DNA from: GCA-002727615 sp964442655
GTDB taxonomy: Bacteria; Pseudomonadota; Alphaproteobacteria; TMED109
Assembly (NCBI GenBank): GCA_964442655.1
Contig: CAYTZM010000004.1
Coordinates: 67,927 to 131,926 of the forward strand
Reading direction: 5' to 3'
Length of the DNA: 64,000 nt
Shown here one piece after another: positions 19,124 through 26,563 of this stretch (within the stretch, counting starts at the first letter, position 1; the number at the start of each line of letters is the position of its first letter). The notes under the pieces were generated by a model that did not search any database, had not been told where the DNA came from, and saw only the letters and a list, made by a program, of their open reading frames with translations. The translations under genes were made by a program, and so were the position numbers.

Positions 19124-20875
19124 TTGTTTTTAAATTATAAAATACTTTTTTTTATCTTTTTAATAATATTTTCTAAAAATGTTTTTAGTGATGAAATTCA
19201 AAATAATTATTTTTATAAGGGTCTTTTAAAATTTAATAAGCAAAAGAATATAGAAATCTTACTTTCATCAGAAGATGTAAAAAAATATAAGAATATTTTT
19301 GCATTACAAAAAGAAGGGAACTGGAAAGATTCAAAAAGAATTATAGAAAGTTTAGATAATAAAATATTGCTGGGTCATGTTAAATATCAAAAATTAATGC
19401 ATCCTACTAAATATAGATCTCCATATAATGAGTTAAAGGATTGGTTGGATCTTTATAGTGATCACCCTATGGCAGATAGAATTTGGAAGTTAGCTAAGTT
19501 AAGACAACCTGGTGGTGTAAAACCTCCAAGGCCTCCACAAAATATCGAGAGAATTTCTGGTTATGGATTAGATAGGAATACGAATATTGCTTTAAAAAGA
19601 TTTAAAATTTCTAAGAAGTATTATAAATATTATTCTCAAGTTAGAAATTTAGTAAAAAGAGGCAGACCTACTTCAGCATTAAAACAATTAAATACGTACG
19701 AAAATTTACCACAAAATATATATGATGATTTAAGAGGCATAATTTCTGCAGGATATTATTCAGTAGGAAAAGATAAGGTTTCATTAAAATTGGCTATTTC
19801 CTCAGCTTCGAGGTCTGGTTTAAATAATCCTATTTTGTATTGGAGGGCAGCTTTAGCGGCATATAGACTTGATAAAAAAGATATATCTCTTAAAAACTTT
19901 ATTATATTGACAAAAATTAAAGAAAAACATTGGTTAAAATCTGCTGCTGCTTATTGGACTGCTAAAATATTTAAAGAAATGAATAATGAAATAGATAGTA
20001 CAAAGTTTCTTAAAATAGCAGTTGAACAGTTAGATACTTTCTATGGTCAGTTGGCTTTAGAAAGTCTCAAAATTGATCAACAGTTTGATTGGTCGATGAA
20101 AAATCCTGGTAAAATATTTACTTTAGATATTTTCAATAATGCACATTTAAAAAGAGCAATAGCCTTGTCTGCAACTGAAAGATATGGTGAAGCTGACCAA
20201 GAAATAAGAATGTTATATGGGGTTTTAAGTGAGAGCAATTTAGAAAAGTTGCTTGAAGTTACAGAATATCTTAATTTACCGGCCGTGCAAATGAGATTAG
20301 GTGATAAGTTATCTCAAAGAGGTAAAAATAATTATATGGCATTGTATCCAAGTCCTAATTGGATAGCTAAAGAAAATTTAAAAATAGACGAAGCATTTTT
20401 ATGGGCTTTGGTTAGAAAGGAGTCTAGTTTTTATTTAAAAGCTAAAAGTAATAGAGGTGCTAGGGGGTTGATGCAGTTAATGCCACGTACTGCAAGAATG
20501 GTTGCAAAAGATAGAAGTTTAAGAGGGGCTAATAGGTGGAAACTATATGACTTACATAAGAACACAACTATTGGTCAAAAATTAATATTAAGATTACTAA
20601 AATTAGAAAATATTTCTAATTCTCTTATTCCTTTGCTAATTGCTTGGAATGCTGGCCCTAATAGACTTGAGCAATGGAATAAAAATATAAATAAGTATAA
20701 AGATCCATTACTTTATATAGAAAGTATTCCTAGTTATGAAACCAGATGGTTTGTTAAGAAAGTATTAAAAAATTTATGGATTTATAGAGATAAATATGAA
20801 CAAATTAAGTATAGTAGAAAAGCATTAAGTTTAAATGATTGGCCAAAATATATTAATTTAAATTATACGGAGTAA
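19124..20875 (+). CDS. slt: Soluble-type lytic murein transglycosylase
   Basis: The enzyme cleaves peptidoglycan glycan strands with formation of 1,6-anhydro ends in the periplasm. A signal peptide covers residues 1-22 (TTG start at 19124). A long alpha-helical superhelix region follows, then the SLT catalytic domain from about residue 420: catalytic Glu433 in LVRKESSFY, GLMQLMPRTA, and LLIAWNAGPNRLEQW with the usual YETRWFVKKVL end. The 583-residue length suits Slt70-like proteins. moaB starts seven bases after its stop. Confidence 0.93.
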   Translation: MFLNYKILFFIFLIIFSKNVFSDEIQNNYFYKGLLKFNKQKNIEILLSSEDVKKYKNIFALQKEGNWKDSKRIIESLDNKILLGHVKYQKLMHPTKYRSPYNELKDWLDLYSDHPMADRIWKLAKLRQPGGVKPPRPPQNIERISGYGLDRNTNIALKRFKISKKYYKYYSQVRNLVKRGRPTSALKQLNTYENLPQNIYDDLRGIISAGYYSVGKDKVSLKLAISSASRSGLNNPILYWRAALAAYRLDKKDISLKNFIILTKIKEKHWLKSAAAYWTAKIFKEMNNEIDSTKFLKIAVEQLDTFYGQLALESLKIDQQFDWSMKNPGKIFTLDIFNNAHLKRAIALSATERYGEADQEIRMLYGVLSESNLEKLLEVTEYLNLPAVQMRLGDKLSQRGKNNYMALYPSPNWIAKENLKIDEAFLWALVRKESSFYLKAKSNRGARGLMQLMPRTARMVAKDRSLRGANRWKLYDLHKNTTIGQKLILRLLKLENISNSLIPLLIAWNAGPNRLEQWNKNINKYKDPLLYIESIPSYETRWFVKKVLKNLWIYRDKYEQIKYSRKALSLNDWPKYINLNYTE

Positions 20876-20881
20876 ATTCTT

Positions 20882-21424
20882 ATGGTAGGAATTGATAAAG
20901 AAAGAATATTTAAACCAGTCAATATTGCTATTGTTACAGTTTCAGATACTAGAACACTTCAGAATGATAAATCAGGAAATACTTTAGAAAAAAGAGTATT
21001 AGATGCAGGACATAATTGTATAAGTAGGACTTTAGTTAAAGATGATATAGATAAAATTAAGGAAATATTAAAAGAGTTGATTAATAATCTAGAAATAGAT
21101 GTTGTAATTACTACTGGAGGTACTGGCATAACAGGCAGAGATTTAACACCAGAGGTTTTTAATGAAGTTTTAGAAAAAGAGATACCTGGTTTTGGAGAGC
21201 TTTTTAGATGGTTGAGTTATAAAAAAATAGGAACTTCTACTATTCAATCTCGAGCGATGGCAGGTGTGTGTAAGGGAACTTATTTATTTTCATTACCTGG
21301 TTCTGTTGGAGCGTGTAAAGATGCATGGGATGATATATTAATTTATCAATTAGATTATAGATATAAACCGTGTAATTTAGTTGAATTAATGCCTAGATTA
21401 AGAGAGCACGAGGAGGATCAATAG
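20882..21424 (+). CDS. moaB: Molybdopterin adenylyltransferase-type protein MoaB
   Basis: MoaB/MogA proteins adenylylate molybdopterin during molybdenum cofactor synthesis. The 180-residue protein has the family core: IAIVTVSDTRT, the nucleotide-binding TTGGTGITGRDLTPE near residues 77-91, and SRAMAGVCKGTYLFSLPGS. The tail YKPCNLVELMPRLREHEEDQ is complete. The same tail, diverged, is found again at 24758-24794, which makes the 3' end of this gene the likely attachment site of an integrative element. In that case the present 3' codons may have been supplied by the element. Other moa genes are not in the window. Confidence 0.93.
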   Translation: MVGIDKERIFKPVNIAIVTVSDTRTLQNDKSGNTLEKRVLDAGHNCISRTLVKDDIDKIKEILKELINNLEIDVVITTGGTGITGRDLTPEVFNEVLEKEIPGFGELFRWLSYKKIGTSTIQSRAMAGVCKGTYLFSLPGSVGACKDAWDDILIYQLDYRYKPCNLVELMPRLREHEEDQ

Positions 21425-21438
21425 TCCTTGTAAAACCA

Positions 21439-21468
21439 ATATAAACCATTGATTTATATACATTTTTT
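21439..21468 (+). terminator. Possible terminator hairpin after moaB
   Basis: Seven-base perfect arms ATATAAA and TTTATAT enclose the loop CCATTGA, followed by a run of six T after three bases. The stem is pure A/T, so it is weak, but position just past the moaB stop fits. Confidence 0.4.
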
Positions 21469-21495
21469 ATAAATTCTTAAAAATTCAATATTCAA

Positions 21496-21521
21496 AAAGT
21501 GACCAACTAAAGTGACCAACT
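21496..21521. repeat. Tandem 13-bp repeat (two perfect units) near the moaB 3' end
   Basis: The unit AAAGTGACCAACT occurs twice without a gap (21496-21508 and 21509-21521), 72 bases after the moaB stop. Short tandem direct repeats at this distance from an attachment site are typical of arm-type binding sites of tyrosine integrases. A second tandem repeat with the same 13-base period sits at 24845-24870, just past the duplicated moaB end. The recombination role is inference. Confidence 0.7.
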
Positions 21522-21552
21522 TCAGATAATTATTTTTAGATTTTCCTAGTTT

Positions 21553-21816
21553 TTACCTGCAAGTTATATCCTCCTCACCATCTTGAAAACATTTCCTATC
21601 AACTTGTCGTAATATCCAACCTAGGAGAAACATAGTTATAAATGAAAATATAATATAACCAGATTTTTTAGTTCTATAAGTTATTTTTTCTTTATTAATT
21701 AGCTTGGATTCAACAAAAACTCGAGAATAAATTATAGTTATAATACCTATAATAAAAGCACAAATAATTCCCATTAATATAGAAAGAAATATTATATTTT
21801 TAAGATCATCACTCAT
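21553..21816 (-). CDS. Small two-helix membrane protein of unknown function
   Basis: The 87-residue protein has two predicted membrane segments, residues about 8-31 (IIFLSILMGIICAFIIGIITIIY) and about 52-68 (IIFSFITMFLLGWIL), with a basic loop between them and a short acidic, Cys-containing tail. I recognise no family. It lies inside the accessory segment after moaB, and its ATG coincides with the outer end of dispersed repeat copy A. Upstream on the same strand is malonyl-CoA decarboxylase. Confidence 0.55.
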   Translation of the reverse strand: MSDDLKNIIFLSILMGIICAFIIGIITIIYSRVFVESKLINKEKITYRTKKSGYIIFSFITMFLLGWILRQVDRKCFQDGEEDITCR

Positions 21817-21878
21817 ACAAAAAGCCTACCACAACTAGAGCCATCTCTACAAATTCTGGAGCAGGTGGTGGATTTAAA
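21814..21878. repeat. Dispersed repeat, copy A
   Basis: Begins CATACAAAAAGCCTACC and includes CTCTACAAATTCTGGAG and GGTGGTGGATTTAAA. It aligns over its length with copies B (23482-23550) and C (24130-24194) and over its first half with D (28111-28158), all in one orientation. It fills the spacer between malonyl-CoA decarboxylase and the following small gene. Confidence 0.7.
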
Positions 21879-21881
21879 AAT

Positions 21882-23159
21882 TTAAGACTTTTTAACTTTA
21901 TTAAATTTTGATAATAAAGATTTAGATGAAGCAATTGTCTCTCTTGAAAAGTACTGTTCATGATTCTTTTCTAAATTGTCCATTTGATATTTATAATTCA
22001 CCATTAGTCCTGCTGAATTAGCTATACCTTTTTTTGAGGGATTACCCATAAAATTTATTTTATCTAAAGAAGCTCCATTACTTAAGTGAAATCTTTGAAC
22101 TGGATCTAATGGAAGACCATCTTTATGTTTAGCCTCAAAGAAATATTTTATTGAGTGATTTAAAATTTCTTTCTCATTACTTAAGATTGTATTTTTATCA
22201 ATAATTTTATCATGCAAAATAGGATTATTTTGCTTTAACCATATATTGAAATCAGGTACTGGAGATAAAGTTACAAAAGTTTCTAAACTAGGAAATTCTT
22301 TTTTCAAGTCCATTACCACTTGCTTTAGGAGAAAATTACCAAAAGAAATACCCTTAAGACCTTTTTGACAATTTGATATTGAATAAAAAACAGCAGTTTT
22401 AAATTTCTTAGGGTTAGTTTTAGCTCTATTTAAATCTAATATATCGTCTATTTTTGATGGCACTTCTGATGTTAATGCTACTTCAACAAATATTAGAGGT
22501 TCATCTTCCATTGTAGGGTGGAAGAATGAATAACATCTTCTATCTTCAGGCTTTAACCTATTTCTCAAATCTAGCCATGAAGATATTTCATGCACAGCTT
22601 CATACTTTATTATTTTTTCTAAAATTTTAGCTGAAGTATCCCATGTAATTGGATGCGTAACTAAAAAACCTCTATTGAACCAATTTTTAAATAAATTAGA
22701 TAAATCTATATCAACTTTTTTTAATTCTATATTTTCTTTTATTAAATTTAATAATCTTTCTCTAATATTTACTAATCTTATAGTTCCTCTTTCTATAGAA
22801 TTTAAATTTTTAAAAATTTCCATTCTTTTTGAATTAAATTTTGAAGTCATAGATGTATAATTTTGATTAGAATTATTATCTGCGTAGTTACTTACTGATT
22901 TTAATAATTCTTGATTATCAAAATCATAGTCTTTAGATAGTATTAAGAAAAAATCTAACAAATCTTTATCATTAAGATTTTCTATTTTTATCATCAGTGT
23001 TTCAGAATATGCTAAAGCTGAGGCTTCACCTTTGCAATTTATAACCTTATCCAATAATCCAGTTATTGAATCTTTTGTTTTAAAATCAGAAAATATATTT
23101 CTTGGATTTATATATTTATTTTCAAATAACTTAGAAAATATTCCTTCAAATAAACTCAT
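21882..23159 (-). CDS. Malonyl-CoA decarboxylase
   Basis: The enzyme converts malonyl-CoA to acetyl-CoA and CO2. The 425-residue protein has the all-helical N-terminal oligomerisation half and the GNAT-like catalytic half with family landmarks CYSFFHPTMEDEPLIFVEVAL (quoted in part as FFHPTMEDEPLIF), AVFYSISNCQKGLKGISFGN, FVTLSPVPDFN, PVQRFHLSNGA with the catalytic His, and SAGLMVNYKY. Lys/Asn-rich N terminus and base use match the AT-rich host. It lies alone in the accessory segment, with no malonate transporter or malonyl-CoA synthetase next to it, so its metabolic role is unclear. Identification is firm. Confidence 0.93.
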   Translation of the reverse strand: MSLFEGIFSKLFENKYINPRNIFSDFKTKDSITGLLDKVINCKGEASALAYSETLMIKIENLNDKDLLDFFLILSKDYDFDNQELLKSVSNYADNNSNQNYTSMTSKFNSKRMEIFKNLNSIERGTIRLVNIRERLLNLIKENIELKKVDIDLSNLFKNWFNRGFLVTHPITWDTSAKILEKIIKYEAVHEISSWLDLRNRLKPEDRRCYSFFHPTMEDEPLIFVEVALTSEVPSKIDDILDLNRAKTNPKKFKTAVFYSISNCQKGLKGISFGNFLLKQVVMDLKKEFPSLETFVTLSPVPDFNIWLKQNNPILHDKIIDKNTILSNEKEILNHSIKYFFEAKHKDGLPLDPVQRFHLSNGASLDKINFMGNPSKKGIANSAGLMVNYKYQMDNLEKNHEQYFSRETIASSKSLLSKFNKVKKS

Positions 23160-23282
23160 TTTTTATTTATCCTTAATAATAAGCATCATAAACCTTTTAC
23201 TTAAAAATTTAAACTTAATGAATGAAAACATGTAAACGATTTACTCTAATAATAATGATTTTTTGTAAATATTTACTAATGC

Positions 23283-23444
23283 TTAAATTAGATAAAGAAT
23301 TACTAAACAAACAATTACTGCAATAGATCCACCACCAATAAAATATGGGTATCTACATACAACTGTTTTATGCGTCAAATATGTAGCTAGACCTCCAACG
23401 CAGAAGACAATAATTCCAGTAATTAAGCACCAATACCAAGACAT
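23283..23444 (-). CDS. Small membrane protein of unknown function
   Basis: From the ATG at 23444 the protein is 53 residues and almost wholly hydrophobic. One helix covers residues about 3-19 (WYWCLITGIIVFCVGG) and a second about 33-53 (YFIGGGSIAVIVCLVILYLI), joined by a short basic loop with THKTVVCRYP. A TTG start at 23504 would add 20 residues but reads through dispersed repeat B, so I prefer the shorter form. No family is recognised. It is on the same strand as its neighbours in the accessory segment. Confidence 0.45.
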   Translation of the reverse strand: MSWYWCLITGIIVFCVGGLATYLTHKTVVCRYPYFIGGGSIAVIVCLVILYLI

Positions 23445-23481
23445 AATTAATCTTAACAAATAACAGGAGAAATACAAATTA

Positions 23482-23550
23482 CATACAATAATTCTACCAA
23501 ACAAAAGAGTTCTCTACATATACTGGAGTGTATGGTGGTGGATATAAATA
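23482..23550. repeat. Dispersed repeat, copy B
   Basis: Contains CATACAATAATTCTACC, GAGTTCTCTACATATACTGG and GGTGGTGGATATAAATA. It shares 20 consecutive bases around CTACATATACTGGAG with copy C apart from one or two changes, and aligns with A. It lies between two minus-strand genes. Confidence 0.75.
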
Positions 23551-23557
23551 GAAATGT

Positions 23558-24022
23558 TTAATCTTTATCAATTATTATATATTCTAAAGTTAGATTTCCT
23601 AATTTTGTTAAAGCATTTTTATCAGAAATTAAGTTATTATTAAATCTAGTAGTTACTTTTACTTTACATAAAATTTTACTAGTTAATTTCATGCAAGTTA
23701 ATGCTGCTGTACTGTAGCCAACATCTGAACTTATGTTATTTCTAGATAAAGATTTTGGAGCTTTACAATATATAGGAGTAACAAATACATTCCTATTTTT
23801 TGTACATATTATATCATCATTTAAGTCACGTTGTGTGCAAGCCTTGCACTTATATATTTTAAAAATAACATCACTAATATTATTTTCATGGGTGATCAGA
23901 ATATCATATTTTTTTATTGTATTCTCTACATTAAAGTTCATTTTATAATTCTCATTAATTTCTTCTTGAGAAAATAAATTAAAAGAAAACAACATGGTTA
24001 CTATAAATATTATTACCTTCAT
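23558..24022 (-). CDS. Small exported Cys-rich protein of unknown function
   Basis: The 154-residue protein starts with a signal peptide (residues 1 to about 18, FIVTMLFSFNLFSQ). The mature part carries eight or so Cys, including a CKAC pair near residue 57, CTKN near residue 70 and further Cys at about 83, 106 and 114-118, suggesting a disulfide-bonded periplasmic or surface protein. No known domain is recognised. It belongs to the accessory segment; dispersed repeat C lies about 108 bases upstream of its start and copy B directly after its stop. Confidence 0.5.
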   Translation of the reverse strand: MKVIIFIVTMLFSFNLFSQEEINENYKMNFNVENTIKKYDILITHENNISDVIFKIYKCKACTQRDLNDDIICTKNRNVFVTPIYCKAPKSLSRNNISSDVGYSTAALTCMKLTSKILCKVKVTTRFNNNLISDKNALTKLGNLTLEYIIIDKD

Positions 24023-24129
24023 CTTCCTAGCTCCTCTCTGTAATTTAGGTAGTGATATATTTTTAGATTATTGAAAAAATAAAATTTCCATATATTATTC
24101 CTATAAATCTAAAATATTCATTTTTAAAT

Positions 24130-24194
24130 CATACAAAAACTCTACCATAAAAAGAGCTCTTTACATATACTGGAGTATAGTGGTGATTTAAATA
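24130..24194. repeat. Dispersed repeat, copy C
   Basis: Contains CATACAAAAACTCTACC, AAAGAGCTCTTTACATATAC and TGGAGTATAGTGGTGATTTAAAT. The AAAGAGCTCTTT core is a perfect 12-base palindrome. It aligns with A and B; it sits in the 249-base divergent spacer between the genes at 24022 and 24272. I see no gene in the rest of that spacer. Confidence 0.75.
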
Positions 24195-24271
24195 CATGTA
24201 GTATTTAATATTGTTTTTTTATTAGAAAGATTGTTTAATTAAATTTTAATTAATGATTCTGGGGTGATGAA

Positions 24272-24697
24272 ATGAAATTTATAAAAATATTATTAATATT
24301 ATGTTTTACTCTATTTTATTCAAAATTAGTCTTAGCAGAAGATTTTACATTAACACAAAGTATTAAATGGATAATGGGTAGTGAAATAGAAACCTCATCT
24401 GGAAAACTTAGAGGCGTAAGTGTAGAAGGTGCTTACATAGATAGTAGAGGTCATAAAGGAACAATTGCATGTATAGGATCTGTAGGTGAGAATTTTAAGG
24501 CAGATTGTCATTTAATGGATGAAGATGGTGATATTATATATGCAGATGCTTTAAGAAAAGGAGTAGACGGAGTTTCAAAAATGTCAGGAGGTACAGGAAA
24601 GTATGAAAACGTTACTGCTGATTGTGTATACCAAATAGCTAATTCTAATAAGGAAGCATTATTAGGTTTAGTAACAATGCAATGTTCATCTAATTAA
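24272..24697 (+). CDS. Small exported protein of unknown function
   Basis: The 141-residue protein has a signal peptide (residues 1-22, ending VLAEDF) and a beta-rich mature part with four Cys (about residues 66, 79, 121 and 139) and a Gly-rich turn MSGGTGKYENVTADCVYQ. That turn recalls small beta-barrel proteins of the allene-oxide-cyclase/dirigent type, but the similarity is too short to assign. GGGGTGA lies just before the ATG. A strong terminator follows its stop, and then the duplicated moaB end, so it is the last gene of the first accessory segment. Confidence 0.55.
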   Translation: MKFIKILLILCFTLFYSKLVLAEDFTLTQSIKWIMGSEIETSSGKLRGVSVEGAYIDSRGHKGTIACIGSVGENFKADCHLMDEDGDIIYADALRKGVDGVSKMSGGTGKYENVTADCVYQIANSNKEALLGLVTMQCSSN

Positions 24698-24723
24698 ATA
24701 TACGTAAACTTATATAATAAATT

Positions 24724-24753
24724 AAGGCCCTTTATTTGAGGGCCTTTCTTTTT
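24724..24753 (+). terminator. Rho-independent terminator
   Basis: Arms AAGGCCCT and AGGGCCTT (eight perfect pairs, six of them in a G/C-rich core) enclose a seven-base loop TTATTTG and are followed by TCTTTTT. It terminates the exported-protein gene ending at 24697 and lies five bases before the duplicated moaB 3' end. Confidence 0.9.
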
Positions 24754-24757
24754 AATA

Positions 24758-24794
24758 AATGCCTAGATTAGGAGAATATGATGAAGACGTATAA
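24758..24794 (+). pseudogene. Duplicated 3' end of moaB (candidate attachment-site remnant)
   Basis: The 13 bases AATGCCTAGATTA are identical to 21388-21400 inside moaB. Reading on in the same frame gives MPRLGEYDEDV and a TAA stop, against MPRLREHEEDQ and TAG in moaB. Seven of eleven residues are equal and two more are conservative, and base changes fall mostly at third positions. The region upstream is a terminator, not moaB, so only the end of the gene is present. This is what is left when an integrative element inserts in a gene's 3' end and supplies a replacement tail. Confidence 0.75.
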
Positions 24795-24844
24795 GTCTAG
24801 GAATGACGCTATTTAGCCATTAAATCATACATAATTATATAAAC

Positions 24845-24870
24845 GTTGTCTAAAAGTGTTGTCTAAATAT
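24845..24870. repeat. Tandem 10-bp repeat with 13-bp period after the duplicated moaB end
   Basis: GTTGTCTAAA occurs at 24845-24854 and at 24858-24867, a period of exactly 13 bases, 50 bases after the stop of the moaB-end copy. Period and distance resemble the tandem repeat at 21496-21521. The sequence of the unit differs, which would fit a second element with a different integrase. Confidence 0.6.
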
Positions 24871-24948
24871 TTCACATGGTCTACCAATTATATAAGGTAA
24901 TTTTTGATCTAAGTAATTTAATTAGTAATTTTATTTTAGGAGTAGACA

Positions 24949-25764
24949 ATGTCTGTAAGAATAGAAAAGGAAAATAATGTTTGGACTATAATTCATTCTA
25001 GACCTGAGGTTAGAAATGCTATGGATCCCAAAAGTGCTGATGCATTACATCAAGCTTTTGTTGAATTTGAAAACAATAATGATGCATCTGTAGCTGTTTT
25101 TTGGGGTGAAGGAGGCTCTTTTTGTGCTGGTTGGGATTTAAAATATGCATCATCTTTGAAAGGGATAGATCCTTTAGGAAATTTAAATATACCTAAGAAT
25201 AGAAAAAATAGTAGCAATGGAAGTGATATATCTAGAGGACCAATGGGGCCAAGCAGATTAGAATTAAGCAAACCAGTAATAGGAGCTATAGCAGGTCCAG
25301 CAGTTGCTGGTGGTATGGAGTTAGCACTTTGGTGTGATTTTAGAGTTATGGAGAGATCTTCTTATTTAGGAGTTTATTGTAGAAGATGGGGAGTTCCTCT
25401 AATAGATGGTGGTACTGTAAGACTCCCTAAGATAGTTGGCCAAGGTAGAGCTTTAGAAATTACATTAACTGGAAGAAAAGTAATGGCAAATGAATGTGAA
25501 AAGATAGGGTTATGTGAATATGTAGTTGAAGATGGAAGAAGTAGACAAAAAGCTGAAGAAATTGCCCATAGTATTGCTAAGTTTCCTCAAGCATGCGTAA
25601 AAGCTGATAGAAACTCTCTAATAAAACAAAGTAATCTAAGCGTTAAAGAAGGCCTTGAGTATGAATGGTATAATAGTATTGAAGTTCTTTCTAAAGAAGG
25701 TATTGAAGGAGCAGAGAGGTTTTCTAAAGGACACGGAAGACATGGAGATTTTGAAGATATCTGA
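24949..25764 (+). CDS. Enoyl-CoA hydratase/isomerase (crotonase) family protein
   Basis: Crotonase-fold enzymes act on acyl-CoA thioesters. The 271-residue protein has the oxyanion-hole segments GEGGSFCAGWDLKY (residues about 45-58) and AIAGPAVAGGMELALWCDF (about 107-125), followed by a canonical GVYCRRWGVPLIDGGTVRLP. The Glu of the second segment and a following Asp are compatible with hydratase or isomerase chemistry, but substrate is unknown. AGGAG lies eight bases before the ATG. It is the first gene after the duplicated moaB end and has no acyl-CoA dehydrogenase or thiolase neighbours. Confidence 0.88.
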   Translation: MSVRIEKENNVWTIIHSRPEVRNAMDPKSADALHQAFVEFENNNDASVAVFWGEGGSFCAGWDLKYASSLKGIDPLGNLNIPKNRKNSSNGSDISRGPMGPSRLELSKPVIGAIAGPAVAGGMELALWCDFRVMERSSYLGVYCRRWGVPLIDGGTVRLPKIVGQGRALEITLTGRKVMANECEKIGLCEYVVEDGRSRQKAEEIAHSIAKFPQACVKADRNSLIKQSNLSVKEGLEYEWYNSIEVLSKEGIEGAERFSKGHGRHGDFEDI

Positions 25765-25937
25765 AATATATTTTATTCATACAACTTTTGTGTGTAACTT
25801 GTAGGAAATCGCTAACATGAAGGATAAATTTATTGAATGATATAACTTAAAGGGAAAATAATAATGATGTAACAATACTTGATATAAAAATAAAGTATTG
25901 TTAGCTTTAGTTATTAGATATTTATAAAGGTATATGA

Positions 25938-26420
25938 ATGCATAAAATATCTGAAAGATTTGATCCTGAATCCGTAGAATGGAGAAATTACAAAGATTCA
26001 AATTGTAAAGAATTTAGGATAGATTTTGATTATAGTCTACTTGGATATGATATAAATAATGGAAGATTAGATATGATGTTAAGGTATCCTAAAAATATGG
26101 GATATTGTAGAAGACATCGTCATATAGCTTCTACTTTAACTTTAGTATTAGAAGGGGAGCAATACCTTATAGAACAATCACAAGATGGAACTCAGAAAAA
26201 TATATACAGGAAAAAAGGAGACTATGCTTTTGCCGCTGCTGATGCTTTACCTCATTTAGAACATGGGGGTCAGAATGGAGGAACAGTACTATTATCTATG
26301 CAAGCAAAAAACGGCCTTCTTTTTGAATATTTTGATGAAAATATGGAAAATGGCTGGACAGTTTCTGTAGAACAATATGTAGAAAATTGGAAAAATAATA
26401 TTCCTTATGGTGTTGTCTAA
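25938..26420 (+). CDS. Single-domain cupin protein
   Basis: The 160-residue protein shows a cupin double motif: CRRHRHIASTLTLVLEGEQYLIE (in part RHRHIASTLTLVLEG, with two His) near residues 57-72, and KKGDYAFAAADALPHLEHGG near residues 90-110 with a third His. Small cupins bind a divalent metal and may be dioxygenases, isomerases or sensors; the spacing does not let me choose. The preceding 173 bases contain nothing I can support apart from a likely promoter. It shares its strand and segment with the crotonase gene. Confidence 0.7.
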   Translation: MHKISERFDPESVEWRNYKDSNCKEFRIDFDYSLLGYDINNGRLDMMLRYPKNMGYCRRHRHIASTLTLVLEGEQYLIEQSQDGTQKNIYRKKGDYAFAAADALPHLEHGGQNGGTVLLSMQAKNGLLFEYFDENMENGWTVSVEQYVENWKNNIPYGVV

Positions 26421-26456
26421 AATTTTTATGATTTTATAATTCTAAATCTACTTTTA

Positions 26457-26537
26457 TTACATTTTATATATAACTACACAAACAGTAACAACTAAAATTA
26501 TTACCACCGCAATACCTATTAAAACACATAAACTCAT
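26457..26537 (-). CDS. Possible 26-residue single-helix membrane microprotein
   Basis: ATG at 26537 opens 26 codons encoding MSLCVLIGIAVVIILVV and ending VCVVIYKM, a textbook single transmembrane helix with a short cytoplasmic tail. AGAGGA lies about 11 bases upstream. The length is small enough for chance, but hydrophobicity, start signal and position 26 bases after the G+C-rich gene's stop codon on the same strand give it some support. Confidence 0.35.
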   Translation of the reverse strand: MSLCVLIGIAVVIILVVTVCVVIYKM

Positions 26538-26563
26538 ATTGTTAAATATCCTCTAATATCAAT

